From positions 252,496 to 316,495 of the forward strand of contig BAOK01000002.1 in the NCBI GenBank assembly GCA_000509225.1: a stretch of 64,000 nt of DNA, in the 5' to 3' direction. The stretch comes from Parvibaculaceae bacterium Mf 1.05b.01 (GTDB lineage: Bacteria; Pseudomonadota; Alphaproteobacteria; Parvibaculales; Parvibaculaceae). How positions within the stretch are numbered: position 1 is the first letter of the stretch; the number at the start of each line of letters is the position of its first letter. Below the pieces are notes generated by a model. That model had not been told where the DNA came from, ran no database searches, and saw only the letters and a list, made by a program, of their open reading frames with translations. The position numbers and the translations under genes were made by a program. Shown here one piece after another: positions 8,422-16,479 of the stretch.

Positions 8422-8523
8422 TTGGATCTCGCTTGGAGGCGCGCGCAGCGGGTTTTACCGATATGGCGCGAGAAGCTCATAAGTCAGGCGCGGCGGATCG
8501 GTTTGTCCTTTTTGGAGACAAAG

Positions 8524-9246
8524 ATGATACTTGAAGACAAAACAGTTCTTGTGACCGGTGGAACCGCCGGCATCGGCCGAGAGACCGCGCGCCTGATGAA
8601 AGCAAAGGGTGCGCAGGTTACATTGACCGGGCGAGATCATGACCGTCTCGCTGCAATGCAGGATGAAGGCTTTGCCGTCATCGTAGCCGACTTGTCCAGC
8701 GCCGACGGCGTTGACCGCCTGCTTGCAGAGTGGGGACAGAAAAGGCTTGATATTCTGGTCAACAATGCCGGTCAGTTGGTCGACTATGATTTTCGCGAAA
8801 GCGCACCGAAGTCAGACGATGTAGATGCATGCATTTATGCGAACTTGAACGCGCCAATTCGGCTGATCACTGGCCTGATGGCACAATTGCAAGCCAGTCA
8901 GCAGGCTGAAATCGTGAATGTGACATCTGCGCTTGCGATAGCGCCGACAGCCCGCATGCCTGTTTATTGTGCATCCAAAGCGGCGTTACGGTCCTTTTCA
9001 CTCGGCCTACGTGAACAACTCAGGTCGACAAATGTCCGGGTTGTGGAGGTACTGCCGCCACTGGTCGCAACACAGATGAATGACCATCTGTCAAACAAGA
9101 TGATGCTGCCGGGGGAATGCGCCCGGAAAATTGTTGCCGGGATAGAGCGTGATTGTGACGAGATAAATGTCGGGGCGACAAATTTGCTCCGCCTGGCGGA
9201 GCATGTATCCCCAGTACTCGCCCGGAAGTTGACCATAGACTTCTGA
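8524..9246 (+). CDS. Short-chain dehydrogenase/reductase, DltE-like subgroup
   Basis: A 240-residue SDR with canonical TGGTAGIG (11-18), NNAG (80-83), S135, Y148 and K152 (YCASK). The segment NAPIRLITGLM and VLPPLVATQM resemble the DltE/short-subgroup oxidoreductases. The start at 8524 (MILEDKTVLVTGG) follows a GGAG at about 8513-8517; the open frame upstream to 8422 lacks SDR similarity. It is the last enzyme of the cassette and presumably carries out a second redox step. Confidence 0.86.
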   Translation: MILEDKTVLVTGGTAGIGRETARLMKAKGAQVTLTGRDHDRLAAMQDEGFAVIVADLSSADGVDRLLAEWGQKRLDILVNNAGQLVDYDFRESAPKSDDVDACIYANLNAPIRLITGLMAQLQASQQAEIVNVTSALAIAPTARMPVYCASKAALRSFSLGLREQLRSTNVRVVEVLPPLVATQMNDHLSNKMMLPGECARKIVAGIERDCDEINVGATNLLRLAEHVSPVLARKLTIDF

Positions 9247-9336
9247 TGTTTCGACGAATGTGCCCCCTTGTGAGCATCCTTCGTGATCAGGAGAACTGGG
9301 AATGGGACCGCTTTTGGATGGACGGGATGAACAGTG

Positions 9337-9606
9337 ATGATTGAACCATTTCAATATGCCGATTGGGTTGGTGCAGCGGGAGTGTTTTTGCTTTTGCTCG
9401 CATTTACCCTGAACCTGTTTGACATGCTTGACCTAAGTTCATTGGGCTACAGTTTGGCAAACTTTGTCGGCGCATCACTTGCGACCTATGCCTCGTGGCT
9501 CATCGCCTACATGCCTTTTGTCGTTCTCGAGGGTGTCTGGGCCTGCGTCTCTCTGATCGCTGTCTTTCGCGTGATGCGCCAACCAAAGACTGCACCGTCG
9601 CCCTAG
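9337..9606 (+). CDS. Small membrane protein, CBU_0592/YgjV-like
   Basis: An 89-residue protein with about three transmembrane helices (WVGAAGVFLLLLAFTLNL, LGYSLANFVGASLATYASW and FVVLEGVWACVSLIAVF). The arrangement resembles the small CBU_0592-type membrane domain of unknown function. A GTG at 9334 precedes the ATG at 9337; neither has a strong ribosome binding site. It ends close to the convergent hydrolase gene. A link to the preceding cassette is uncertain, because 90 bp separate it from the SDR. Confidence 0.7.
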   Translation: MIEPFQYADWVGAAGVFLLLLAFTLNLFDMLDLSSLGYSLANFVGASLATYASWLIAYMPFVVLEGVWACVSLIAVFRVMRQPKTAPSP

Positions 9607-9617
9607 CCGCACCTAAA

Positions 9618-10739
9618 TCAGTTGCGTTTTGGAATATGGTTGGCTTCGATGCGAATGCCGTCCGGATCTTCGAAGAGACAGGAATACATGCCTGGAAACC
9701 AGTCATCCTGTGGGGCAGGTTCGCGCACGATGCGCGCGCCGATTTCTGACGCGAAGCTGGCGAGGGCGTCAACGTCTTCGCGGCTTTCCATGGACAGGCA
9801 ATAGTGATGCAGCCCGGCGCGCCCCTGGTCAAAGGGCAGGTCGGCATTTTCTTCACTACATGCCTGGCTTGCGCTTGTGAGCTTCCAGGGCGGCGTTGCC
9901 GTAAATGCCAAAATGGTCGAGGCGAGCGCTTTTGGCGCGTCGTGGGGAACGAATGTCTTTGCGTCAGGGATTTCAGCCAGAAAGGCATTGTCGCCAATGG
10001 CAGCGGTGAGCCTGCGTGCCAGATCCATTGAAAACAGTTCATCTTCTGACCCCCAGGCCAGCAGAACGGATGTTCCGGCACTCTTCAGTTCGCCGGGTAG
10101 CGCCAGTGTCAGCCTGGCATCTATGGAGCGCAGCAGCTTTTTGACATCCCTGCGCACGCCGGACGAGACTGCCATGGGACGAACCCAATCCTTGAGTTGG
10201 GCATCGGGCAGCGGCGCTTTTGCGAATGCTGCGAAAGATGTCTCATGGCGTCGCAGTGGTCCTACATGGTGCATAAGTTTCGCAAGCGTCCAGGTTGCGA
10301 GAGGTACCCGCGGCAGCCAGGTGAGATATTCGAAGCCCTTTGCAGGACAGACTTCCAGTGCGTCGCAGTTTGTCAGCACCAGGCGAGAGACCCGTTCAGT
10401 GTGCCGGGCTGCCACAATCTGCGCGATGACACCGCCGAAATCGAGACCCACAAGGGTCACGTCATTGAGATCCAGTTCTTCGAGAAAGTCTGCGATCAGC
10501 TGGGCGACGCCGGTCAATGACAGGTCAGCCTCTTTGTTGAGCGGTGTTTTGTGTGCGCCGAGCGGGAGTTCAGGCACGATACATCGCCGATGAGAGGTCA
10601 GGCGTTCGATCGTCTTGTCCCAAATCGTTCCGTTCAAGAAAAGGCCGTGCACAAAGATGATGGGTGGGCCAGCCCCAACACCGCGATAGGTCACGCGCCC
10701 CTGGGGCAGGGTGACCGTCTTGTTGTCACTGCTGTTCAT
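9618..10739 (-). CDS. Alpha/beta hydrolase with Asp nucleophile fused to a C-terminal half VOC domain
   Basis: A 373-residue protein. Residues 1-285 form an alpha/beta hydrolase: oxyanion HGLFLNG (31-37), nucleophile elbow GLDFGG with D100 instead of serine, acid D233 (GSEDELF) and H266 (VPHDAP). An aspartate nucleophile is the mark of epoxide hydrolases and haloalkane/haloacetate dehalogenases. Residues about 303-373 (FDQGRAGLHHYCL to EDPDGIRIEA) match only the second half of a glyoxalase/VOC domain, with possible metal ligands H311/H312 and E365; the first half is missing. The start at 10739 has a strong AGGAGG; the open frame extends 12 codons further without one. Divergent from a TetR gene. 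Confidence 0.82.
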   Translation of the reverse strand: MNSSDNKTVTLPQGRVTYRGVGAGPPIIFVHGLFLNGTIWDKTIERLTSHRRCIVPELPLGAHKTPLNKEADLSLTGVAQLIADFLEELDLNDVTLVGLDFGGVIAQIVAARHTERVSRLVLTNCDALEVCPAKGFEYLTWLPRVPLATWTLAKLMHHVGPLRRHETSFAAFAKAPLPDAQLKDWVRPMAVSSGVRRDVKKLLRSIDARLTLALPGELKSAGTSVLLAWGSEDELFSMDLARRLTAAIGDNAFLAEIPDAKTFVPHDAPKALASTILAFTATPPWKLTSASQACSEENADLPFDQGRAGLHHYCLSMESREDVDALASFASEIGARIVREPAPQDDWFPGMYSCLFEDPDGIRIEANHIPKRN

Positions 10740-10776
10740 GACACCTCCTTCCGCTGAAATTCTCAAATCTTTCAAA

Positions 10777-10791
10777 GTAACCAGTGGTTAC
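10777..10791. promoter_or_regulatory. TetR operator, perfect dyad
   Basis: GTAACC-AGT-GGTTAC is a perfect 6-bp inverted repeat with a 3-bp spacer, placed between the divergent hydrolase fusion (start 10739) and the TetR gene (start 10852). Size and symmetry fit a TetR-family half-turn operator. The symmetry is seen; the regulator assignment is inferred. Confidence 0.7.
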
Positions 10792-10851
10792 ATAAAGGCG
10801 ATGTTGTATAAGATCAAGGGCTGTGATTGAAAACTTGCGCTGGAGACAGGA

Positions 10852-11457
10852 TTGCCAGGAAAAGCCAAAGCCACCTACCATCATGGAGATCTGCGCGAGG
10901 CGCTTCTCCGTGAGGCGCCCGGGTGCATTGCCGAACATGGGCTTGAGAAATTTACGCTGCGCGGCCTCGCGCGCGATCTGGGTGTGACCCACGGTGCTGT
11001 CTACCGGCATTTCTCAGACAAGCGCGAATTGCTGGTAGCCCTTGCGCTTGCGGGTCATGAAGATTTTGCGCAGACGCTCTGTGCCGCTGCATCAGACGAA
11101 GGTGATGTTGAGAGGGTCATAAAACTGACTTCGCGTGCCTATGTGCGATGGGCGCTGGCCAATGACAGTATCTATGCGATCATGTTCGGTCCGCGGCTCA
11201 ATGAAGATGGACGTCATCCGGAGCTCGAAAGCGCCATTGAGAAAACCTTCCGCGCTGTTGATGCGCTGTTCGAACAACACTCACTTTCCAAGGCGCGCGC
11301 GCGGCACTTGTCTGTTTCCCTGATGACGCAATTGCATGGATTTTGTGATCTTGTGCGGCTACGGCGCATCCGCGTGCGGGGTGCCAAAGCGGCTGAGGCC
11401 TATTTGATGCAATCGATTGAGCCGCTTGTCCGCGGGCTATGCGCTGAACTGGACTAA
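10852..11457 (+). CDS. TetR/AcrR family transcriptional regulator
   Basis: A 201-residue TetR protein with the helix-turn-helix at about residues 25-65 (FTLRGLARDLGVTHGAVYRHFSDKRELL). The lead-in YHHGDLREALL is characteristic of the subgroup with a TetR_C/WHG-type ligand domain. The start is TTG at 10852, supported by GGAGACAGGA directly upstream; no in-frame ATG lies nearby. It probably represses the divergent hydrolase fusion and itself through the dyad at 10777-10791. Confidence 0.88.
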   Translation: MPGKAKATYHHGDLREALLREAPGCIAEHGLEKFTLRGLARDLGVTHGAVYRHFSDKRELLVALALAGHEDFAQTLCAAASDEGDVERVIKLTSRAYVRWALANDSIYAIMFGPRLNEDGRHPELESAIEKTFRAVDALFEQHSLSKARARHLSVSLMTQLHGFCDLVRLRRIRVRGAKAAEAYLMQSIEPLVRGLCAELD

Positions 11458-11685
11458 TATTCGGCGATTGTTTGCCTTTCGACAATTTGTCACAAAGTTT
11501 TTATCTTGGCCCATAACTGCCAGTTTTTGTCAGGAGTCTGGCAATTGGCTCTGGCGTTTCACTCTGAGTGCGGTACGGTCTGTTTCTGAACCGGCCGGGT
11601 GCGATCTTTTGATCTCGTTCGGTGCCGTCCAAATCCCATATTTACCTGACCCTCTGAAAGGGAGAATGGTGGGGAGGAGAGAAGA

Positions 11686-12099
11686 GTGGCAGACCAAGAG
11701 ACTGTATCGGAAGACGGGGCTGCAGGCATAATGCCACCCGGGTCGCGCACGGAAACCAGTTTTCAAAAGCCGTTGGCCTTCGTTTCCGCAGGTCAAAAAA
11801 TCTCTGTTCTTCTCAATGGCATGGTCATCGCTGACAGTTCAGATGTGATCATCGTTCATGAGAAGGGTCATAAGCCGACGCTCTATTTTCCCCGTGGCGA
11901 TGTGGCGATGGACCTCGCACGCCCCATGGAACAAAGCACTCATTGCCCGCGCAAAGGGGATGCGTCCTATTTCGAGTTTGAAGGCGCTAAAGGCCCAGCG
12001 GTTGCTTGGTCCTATGAAGACCCCATCCCAGAAGCGGCCGTCTTAAAAGACTATCTCGCTTTCTACCCCGACAATCTCGAGTTCAACAGAGAATCCTGA
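11686..12099 (+). CDS. DUF427 domain protein
   Basis: A 137-residue protein whose centre and C-terminus match the DUF427 fold (VHEKGHKPTLYFPRGDV, STHCPRKGDASYFEF, AWSYEDPIPEA). Members are small cytosolic beta-rich proteins of unproven function. It starts at a GTG after GGGGAGGAGAG. It ends one base before egtB, so the three genes DUF427-egtB-egtD form a tight operon. This position suggests a link to ergothioneine metabolism, which is inference only. Confidence 0.85.
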   Translation: MADQETVSEDGAAGIMPPGSRTETSFQKPLAFVSAGQKISVLLNGMVIADSSDVIIVHEKGHKPTLYFPRGDVAMDLARPMEQSTHCPRKGDASYFEFEGAKGPAVAWSYEDPIPEAAVLKDYLAFYPDNLEFNRES

Positions 12100-12100
12100 C

Positions 12101-13381
12101 ATGACATCTTCTTCATCGACCCCGCTCAAGGGGAGCGTGTCGATTGCGCTTGGCGATTACGCGCTCGTACGATCTCAGTCCCTGGCGCTTACCGATCACT
12201 TAAGTGATGCAGAAGCGACGGTTCAGTCCATGGAAGATGCAAGTCCTGCGAAGTGGCATCTTGCACATACAACATGGTTCTTTGAGACTTTTGTCCTTGA
12301 ACCGAACGTGTCCGACTACACGCTCTTTGATGACAAGTACTGTTACCTGTTCAACTCTTATTATGACGCGGTCGGTGAGCGGCACCCGCGTCCGCGCCGT
12401 GGCATGCTGGCGCGTCCGACCCTTGATGAGGTCCGTGACTATCGTGCACATGTGGATGAGGCGATGGAGACCCTTTTGGCCAGCACACTTTCGCCCGAGC
12501 TTGCCACGCTGATTGAACTTGGGCTTCATCATGAGCAGCAACATCAGGAGCTTTTGCTTACAGATATTCTGCATCTGTTTGCGCAGAACCCATTGCGTCC
12601 GGCCTTTGCGCCGGCTGTTCCATTGGAGATGACAAACAAGGGTACTGGTGATGCAGGTTGGGTCTCGTTTGATGGCGGGCGTTTGCCACTGGGCGCCAGC
12701 GGCGATGGCTTTAGGTTTGACTGCGAAGGGCCGTGCCATGAAGTGCTGGTGCAACCTTTTGAATTGGCGACCCGTGCAGTCACCAATCGCGAGTGGATCA
12801 CGTTCATGGAGGCTGGCGGCTATCGCGATCCACAATATTGGCTGTCGGATGGGCTTGCGATCGCCACGGAGCGTGAATGGCATGCGCCACTTTACTGGTA
12901 CCAACAGGATGACATCTGGTGGTCTCTCACATTGCGGGGGCCGCAGCCTGTCCATCTGGATGCGCCCGTTGCCCATGTGAGCTTCTATGAGGCAGATGCC
13001 TTTGCAACTTGGGCGGGAATGCGACTGCCGAGCGAAGCTGAATGGGAACACGCCGCAGGTGATGTTGAGATTGAGGGCAATTTCGCGTCCTCCAATATGT
13101 TACGGCCCCGTCCACAGGACGCATCCGCAGGCGATCTTGCGGGTCTGTACGGTGATGTTTGGGAGTGGACGGGTAGTCCTTTCACGTCTTACCCCGGTTT
13201 CAAACCCGCGTCAGGTGCGGTCGGTGAATATAACGGGAAGTTCATGAGCGGACAGATGGTGCTTCGTGGCGGGTCTTGCGCCACGCCAGGCGGTCATATG
13301 CGCGCGACCTATCGTAACTTTTTTCATCCGGATAAGCGTTGGCAGTTTTCCGGCCTCAGACTTGCGAGGGATGCGGCATAA
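12101..13381 (+). CDS. egtB: Ergothioneine biosynthesis sulfoxide synthase EgtB
   Basis: A 426-residue enzyme with an N-terminal DinB-like helical domain (WHLAHTTWFFETFVL, residues 52-66, and LHHEQQHQELLLTDI with H144/H148) and a C-terminal formylglycine-generating-enzyme-like domain (RLPSEAEWEHAA, GDVWEWTGSPF, LRGGSCATP). The HxxxH plus an upstream histidine bind the iron that couples trimethylhistidine (hercynine) to a thiol with O2. Length and domain order match EgtB. Its stop overlaps the egtD start by one base. No egtA, egtC or egtE is present in the window. Confidence 0.93.
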   Translation: MTSSSSTPLKGSVSIALGDYALVRSQSLALTDHLSDAEATVQSMEDASPAKWHLAHTTWFFETFVLEPNVSDYTLFDDKYCYLFNSYYDAVGERHPRPRRGMLARPTLDEVRDYRAHVDEAMETLLASTLSPELATLIELGLHHEQQHQELLLTDILHLFAQNPLRPAFAPAVPLEMTNKGTGDAGWVSFDGGRLPLGASGDGFRFDCEGPCHEVLVQPFELATRAVTNREWITFMEAGGYRDPQYWLSDGLAIATEREWHAPLYWYQQDDIWWSLTLRGPQPVHLDAPVAHVSFYEADAFATWAGMRLPSEAEWEHAAGDVEIEGNFASSNMLRPRPQDASAGDLAGLYGDVWEWTGSPFTSYPGFKPASGAVGEYNGKFMSGQMVLRGGSCATPGGHMRATYRNFFHPDKRWQFSGLRLARDAA

Positions 13382-14328
13382 TGTTGGATACAGTAAAAGT
13401 CACGAATGCTGAATTTGCCGCTGATGTTCTTGAGGGGCTTGGGCTTCCGCAAAAGACGCTGCCCTGCCGCTGGCTCTATGACGAACGCGGCTCTCAATTG
13501 TTTGAAGAAATTACGGATCTGCCGGAATATTATCCGACCCGAACAGAGACCAAGATTTTGGAAGGCTGCAGGAGAGAGGTTGCAGCGGCAGCTGGAAGCG
13601 GCGCCACTCTCGTAGAGTATGGGTCCGGCGCTTCCGTTAAAACACGTTTGTTGCTTGACACGTTTGACGCGCTGCATTGCTATGTGCCGATCGACGTGTC
13701 CGCGTCCTTCTTGGAGGAGACGGCTGACCAGTTGCGTCGCGACTATCCTTCTCTCTCGATCAAATCTATTGTCGGTGATTTTCTCTCTCCGATTTCCGTT
13801 CCGTCGAATGCGCGAGGTGCTGGGCGCACGGTTGGCTTTTTTCCGGGCTCGACCATTGGTAATTTGTCGAATGCAGAAATTTCTGACTTCTTCCAACGCG
13901 CCCGACAGGATTTGGGAGACGGCGCATCCTTCGTGCTTGGCGCAGACCTGAAGAAGGATGTGGCTCGCCTTATCCCCGCTTATGATGATGCAGCCGGTGT
14001 GACGGCGGCATTCAACCTCAATATTCTCAAACGCATCAACCGAGAGCTTGAGGGCTCCTTTACCCTTGATCAGTTTGCGCATGAAGCCCGCTGGAATGAA
14101 GACGCTTCCCGGGTTGAAATGCATCTGGTTAGCCAGATGGATCAGACGGTGACGGTGGCCGATACCAAAATTGGGTTTGCTGAAGGCGAGACCATTCACA
14201 CGGAAAATTCCCGCAAGTTCGCGATCGATGAATTGGTGCAATTGGCTGAAGCACAAGGCTGGACCCTGTCTCAGTCATGGATGGATGATGAGAAGCTCTT
14301 CAGTGTTGTGATGTTGGATGCTGCCTAG
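13381..14328 (+). CDS. egtD: L-histidine N-alpha-methyltransferase EgtD
   Basis: A 315-residue SAM-dependent methyltransferase that converts histidine to hercynine, the EgtB substrate. The SAM-binding loop EYGSGASVKT lies at residues 79-88, and the family patterns ITDLPEYYPTRTE (44-56) and FPGSTIGNL are clear. The start ATG shares its first base with the egtB stop (TAATG), which gives tight coupling. Its own TAG (14326-14328) lies inside a palindromic intergenic element. Confidence 0.94.
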   Translation: MLDTVKVTNAEFAADVLEGLGLPQKTLPCRWLYDERGSQLFEEITDLPEYYPTRTETKILEGCRREVAAAAGSGATLVEYGSGASVKTRLLLDTFDALHCYVPIDVSASFLEETADQLRRDYPSLSIKSIVGDFLSPISVPSNARGAGRTVGFFPGSTIGNLSNAEISDFFQRARQDLGDGASFVLGADLKKDVARLIPAYDDAAGVTAAFNLNILKRINRELEGSFTLDQFAHEARWNEDASRVEMHLVSQMDQTVTVADTKIGFAEGETIHTENSRKFAIDELVQLAEAQGWTLSQSWMDDEKLFSVVMLDAA

Positions 14329-14425
14329 AGCCCAGTTTGTTAGAATTAAAACCGGACTCTAGCTACTTTGTTTCGACGCGTTTCCGCTCGGTGAAGTGTT
14401 TGCACTTAACCTGGCAACGCTCTAA
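14325..14425. repeat. Palindromic intergenic element, copy 1
   Basis: Two hairpins in tandem. Arms CTAGAGCCCAGTTT (14325-14338) and AAACCGGACTCTAG (14349-14362) pair at 12 of 14 positions. They are followed by CGCGTTTCCG and a second hairpin (AAGTG-TTTG-CACTT, 14394-14407) ending CTGGCAACGCTCTA. The same order of parts recurs at 57694-57780. The element contains the egtD stop at one end and the convergent DUF1330 stop at the other. Its layout recalls palindromic elements common between Rhizobiales genes, a recollection I could not check by search. Confidence 0.7.
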
Positions 14426-14718
14426 GGCATTTCAAATCCTTTGACGCTGATCACATGGCCGTTCGACGCGGCTTTGCGGAACGGCAGAATTGCCTGGTAG
14501 GCGTCTGAATTGTACCAGGCGTCGAGTTTTTCAGCTGAGGGAAAGCGAATAAGCACGATCCGTCCTTTGGGTGCTTTGCCCTCTAGTATATTGGGCGCCT
14601 CGTCGACGGCAAGGATCTCCGCACCAAATGGGGCCAGGGCTTCCATGAACCCCGCTTCATATTTCGCGTAATGCTCCCGGTCCTTAATCTCAACAAATGC
14701 CATTGCGTAGACGGTCAT
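14422..14718 (-). CDS. DUF1330 domain protein
   Basis: A 98-residue protein matching the DUF1330 family throughout (AMAFVEIKDREHYAKYEAG, ILEGKAPKGRIVLIRFPSAE, WYNSDAYQAILPFRK). The family has a ferredoxin-like fold related to dimeric alpha/beta barrel proteins, with no firm function. It is transcribed alone, convergent with egtD across the palindromic element. Confidence 0.9.
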   Translation of the reverse strand: MTVYAMAFVEIKDREHYAKYEAGFMEALAPFGAEILAVDEAPNILEGKAPKGRIVLIRFPSAEKLDAWYNSDAYQAILPFRKAASNGHVISVKGFEMP

Positions 14719-14822
14719 GGTCTCAACCCTTCCTGTGATTTCTGCTGTATTTAGAGTGCCTTAGGTCATGTCCTTGAGGAAAGAGCCAATCCCCAATCTA
14801 ATAAAGAAAGAAAAATCTTGAA

Positions 14823-14843
14823 TTATTCGAAGGGTTCGAATAA
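14823..14843. promoter_or_regulatory. Perfect 9-bp inverted repeat upstream of questin-oxidase-like gene
   Basis: TTATTCGAA (14823-14831) and TTCGAATAA (14835-14843) are separated by GGG. The site is in an A/T-rich stretch 31 bp from the start at 14875. It is a likely operator for an unlinked regulator, because no regulator gene adjoins it. The protein is unknown. Confidence 0.55.
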
Positions 14844-14874
14844 ATAAAGAAAAAACTTTCAAAAGGAACGCTCC

Positions 14875-15948
14875 ATGTCTGAGGCTCAGTACAACCTGCT
14901 TGATCCCGCTCTTGACCCGCTGCGCACCTTAGGGCCCCATCTCAAAAATGGGTTCATTAATCATGCGCCGATGGCGGCAGAAGCACTTGTGGCCATGGGG
15001 CAGGGCGCCTTGGCAAAAAGCTGGGTGAAGGCGAACCGGGGTAATATCCTCCCAGCGAATGATAGCGCGCCGCTTGACGTTTCGGAGTTGGAGGGTGCGG
15101 TTGGTGATCCCCGTCGGCAGGATGCCTGGCGCTCCTTTTTCCACCACCGTCTCGTCCGCGGACCCTGGGAGCCTGTGTTGGATCAGTGGGCGGATCGATT
15201 GGCGCCGGGCCTCTTCGCGGCGGCGGCGCACGGGATCATTCGGGTTGGCCATGGGGTGCGTGCGCTCCGCGTTGAAGACACGCCCCTTCGACGACGGGAA
15301 CTTGCCGAGGGTCTTGCCCTCTGGGCGGGCTCCTATCAGCCATTGGTTACGCATCGGGTCGACGACAGCCCGACATTTTCTCCAAAAGAAGCACTGGCGA
15401 AGGTTCCGCTGGTGCCGCTTACGCACCGGCGCAATGAGGGCGCGATCACGACGGCTCTTGAGCAGCTCCCTCACGCGCAGGGATTTGCTGAGGTCATTTC
15501 TCTGGTCGATGTGTCAGGTGATCTGCCCGCCCTTGCAAACGAGATTGCGTCGGAGTTTGCGCAGGTGTTTCTCGATCGGGTTCACACGCCCCTTACTGCG
15601 ATTGTTTTTACTCATGCGATCACGGGTGTTGCGGCTATTCTCAACATTGCGCCAAATGTGAAAGAAGAAACGGCCCGCAAACTTTTGTCCTATGGCTGGC
15701 AGACGGCGGCGGGATTGCATTCGGCCTATTCGGAGTTTCCAGCGCCCGGTCCCGGCGTTTTGCCGCCTGACTCTCCTAACGAGATTCCCGTTCATGCGGC
15801 CCAGCATGGGGATGATCACGTGATTAAACTTTCTGAAGCCTGCCTTCGGTTCTATGAGGCGACGGGGGATGAGCGCTTCCTGATGGTGCCTGGTCACGCC
15901 CGCGCCATGCTTCCTGAAAACCCTGTTTGCGCCTTGCGGGAGAAGTAG
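14875..15948 (+). CDS. Questin oxidase-like (DUF4243) protein
   Basis: A 357-residue protein resembling the questin oxidase family (PF14027): an early NHAPMAAEAL segment, a central FVHxx/AAHGIIRVGHGVRAL region with conserved histidines, and the C-terminal EIPVHAAQHGDDHVIKLSEAC motif. In fungi the family performs Baeyer-Villiger-type anthraquinone oxidation; bacterial members are uncharacterised. The start follows AAGGAA. It abuts the next membrane protein gene with no gap. Confidence 0.82.
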   Translation: MSEAQYNLLDPALDPLRTLGPHLKNGFINHAPMAAEALVAMGQGALAKSWVKANRGNILPANDSAPLDVSELEGAVGDPRRQDAWRSFFHHRLVRGPWEPVLDQWADRLAPGLFAAAAHGIIRVGHGVRALRVEDTPLRRRELAEGLALWAGSYQPLVTHRVDDSPTFSPKEALAKVPLVPLTHRRNEGAITTALEQLPHAQGFAEVISLVDVSGDLPALANEIASEFAQVFLDRVHTPLTAIVFTHAITGVAAILNIAPNVKEETARKLLSYGWQTAAGLHSAYSEFPAPGPGVLPPDSPNEIPVHAAQHGDDHVIKLSEACLRFYEATGDERFLMVPGHARAMLPENPVCALREK

Positions 15949-16479
15949 ATGGCTATCACCTTTCCCATTCTCATCCGACTGGGAGCGATCGCCGCCCTTG
16001 TTGGGGGGACACTGCGATTTGGCTCGAGCTTCATCCCCTGGGTAGAAGGTTCCGGCCCTCTCGAAAGTCTCTACTTCGTCACCGATATTGCCCTGCTTTT
16101 TGGACTGTTCACCATCTATCTGGCACGCGCCGATCGGCTGGGATTGCTCGGCCTGGTCGGCTTTGCTATCGCGGCGGTTGGCCAGGCAGCGATCATCGGG
16201 CCTGACCATGTTCCCTTTGGTATTGATGTTTACGGGCTTGGCGTTCAGCTGATCGTCGGAGGTCTGTTCCTGTTGGGTATAGAGCTGTTGCGCAAGGGCG
16301 CCTATCCGGTCTGGGTAACAGGCTTCTGGATCGCGGTTCCCGTTGTCAGTCTCGGTCTCGGCGTGCTTGACCCAACCCCTTATGGTTGGGGTTACTTTCT
16401 CGGCGGCATTCTCTTCAGTTTGGGTTTTGTTGCCGCGGGCTTGATGCTTCTGCGCAGCTCGATGCCGACTAGAAGGTAA
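15949..16479 (+). CDS. Hypothetical polytopic membrane protein
   Basis: A 176-residue protein with about five or six hydrophobic helices spread over its whole length and no recognised motif. The ATG immediately follows the TAG of the questin-oxidase-like gene, so the two are co-expressed and possibly coupled. The last 11 bp overlap the convergent autotransporter gene. Function unknown. Confidence 0.75.
   Translation: MAITFPILIRLGAIAALVGGTLRFGSSFIPWVEGSGPLESLYFVTDIALLFGLFTIYLARADRLGLLGLVGFAIAAVGQAAIIGPDHVPFGIDVYGLGVQLIVGGLFLLGIELLRKGAYPVWVTGFWIAVPVVSLGLGVLDPTPYGWGYFLGGILFSLGFVAAGLMLLRSSMPTRR

Noticed and set aside
11518-11543. TGCCAG...CTGGCA as a terminator after the TetR gene
   Set aside because: A 6-bp stem with a 14-base loop and no T run is too weak to call.
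12200-14256. Long minus-strand frames opposite egtB and egtD (283 and 310 residues)
   Set aside because: Both mirror well-supported enzymes, lack domain similarity and have no ribosome binding site.
14827-14850. GGGTTCGAATAAA, resembling a tRNA T-loop
   Set aside because: It is part of the TTATTCGAA dyad; no acceptor stem or anticodon arm can be placed around it.
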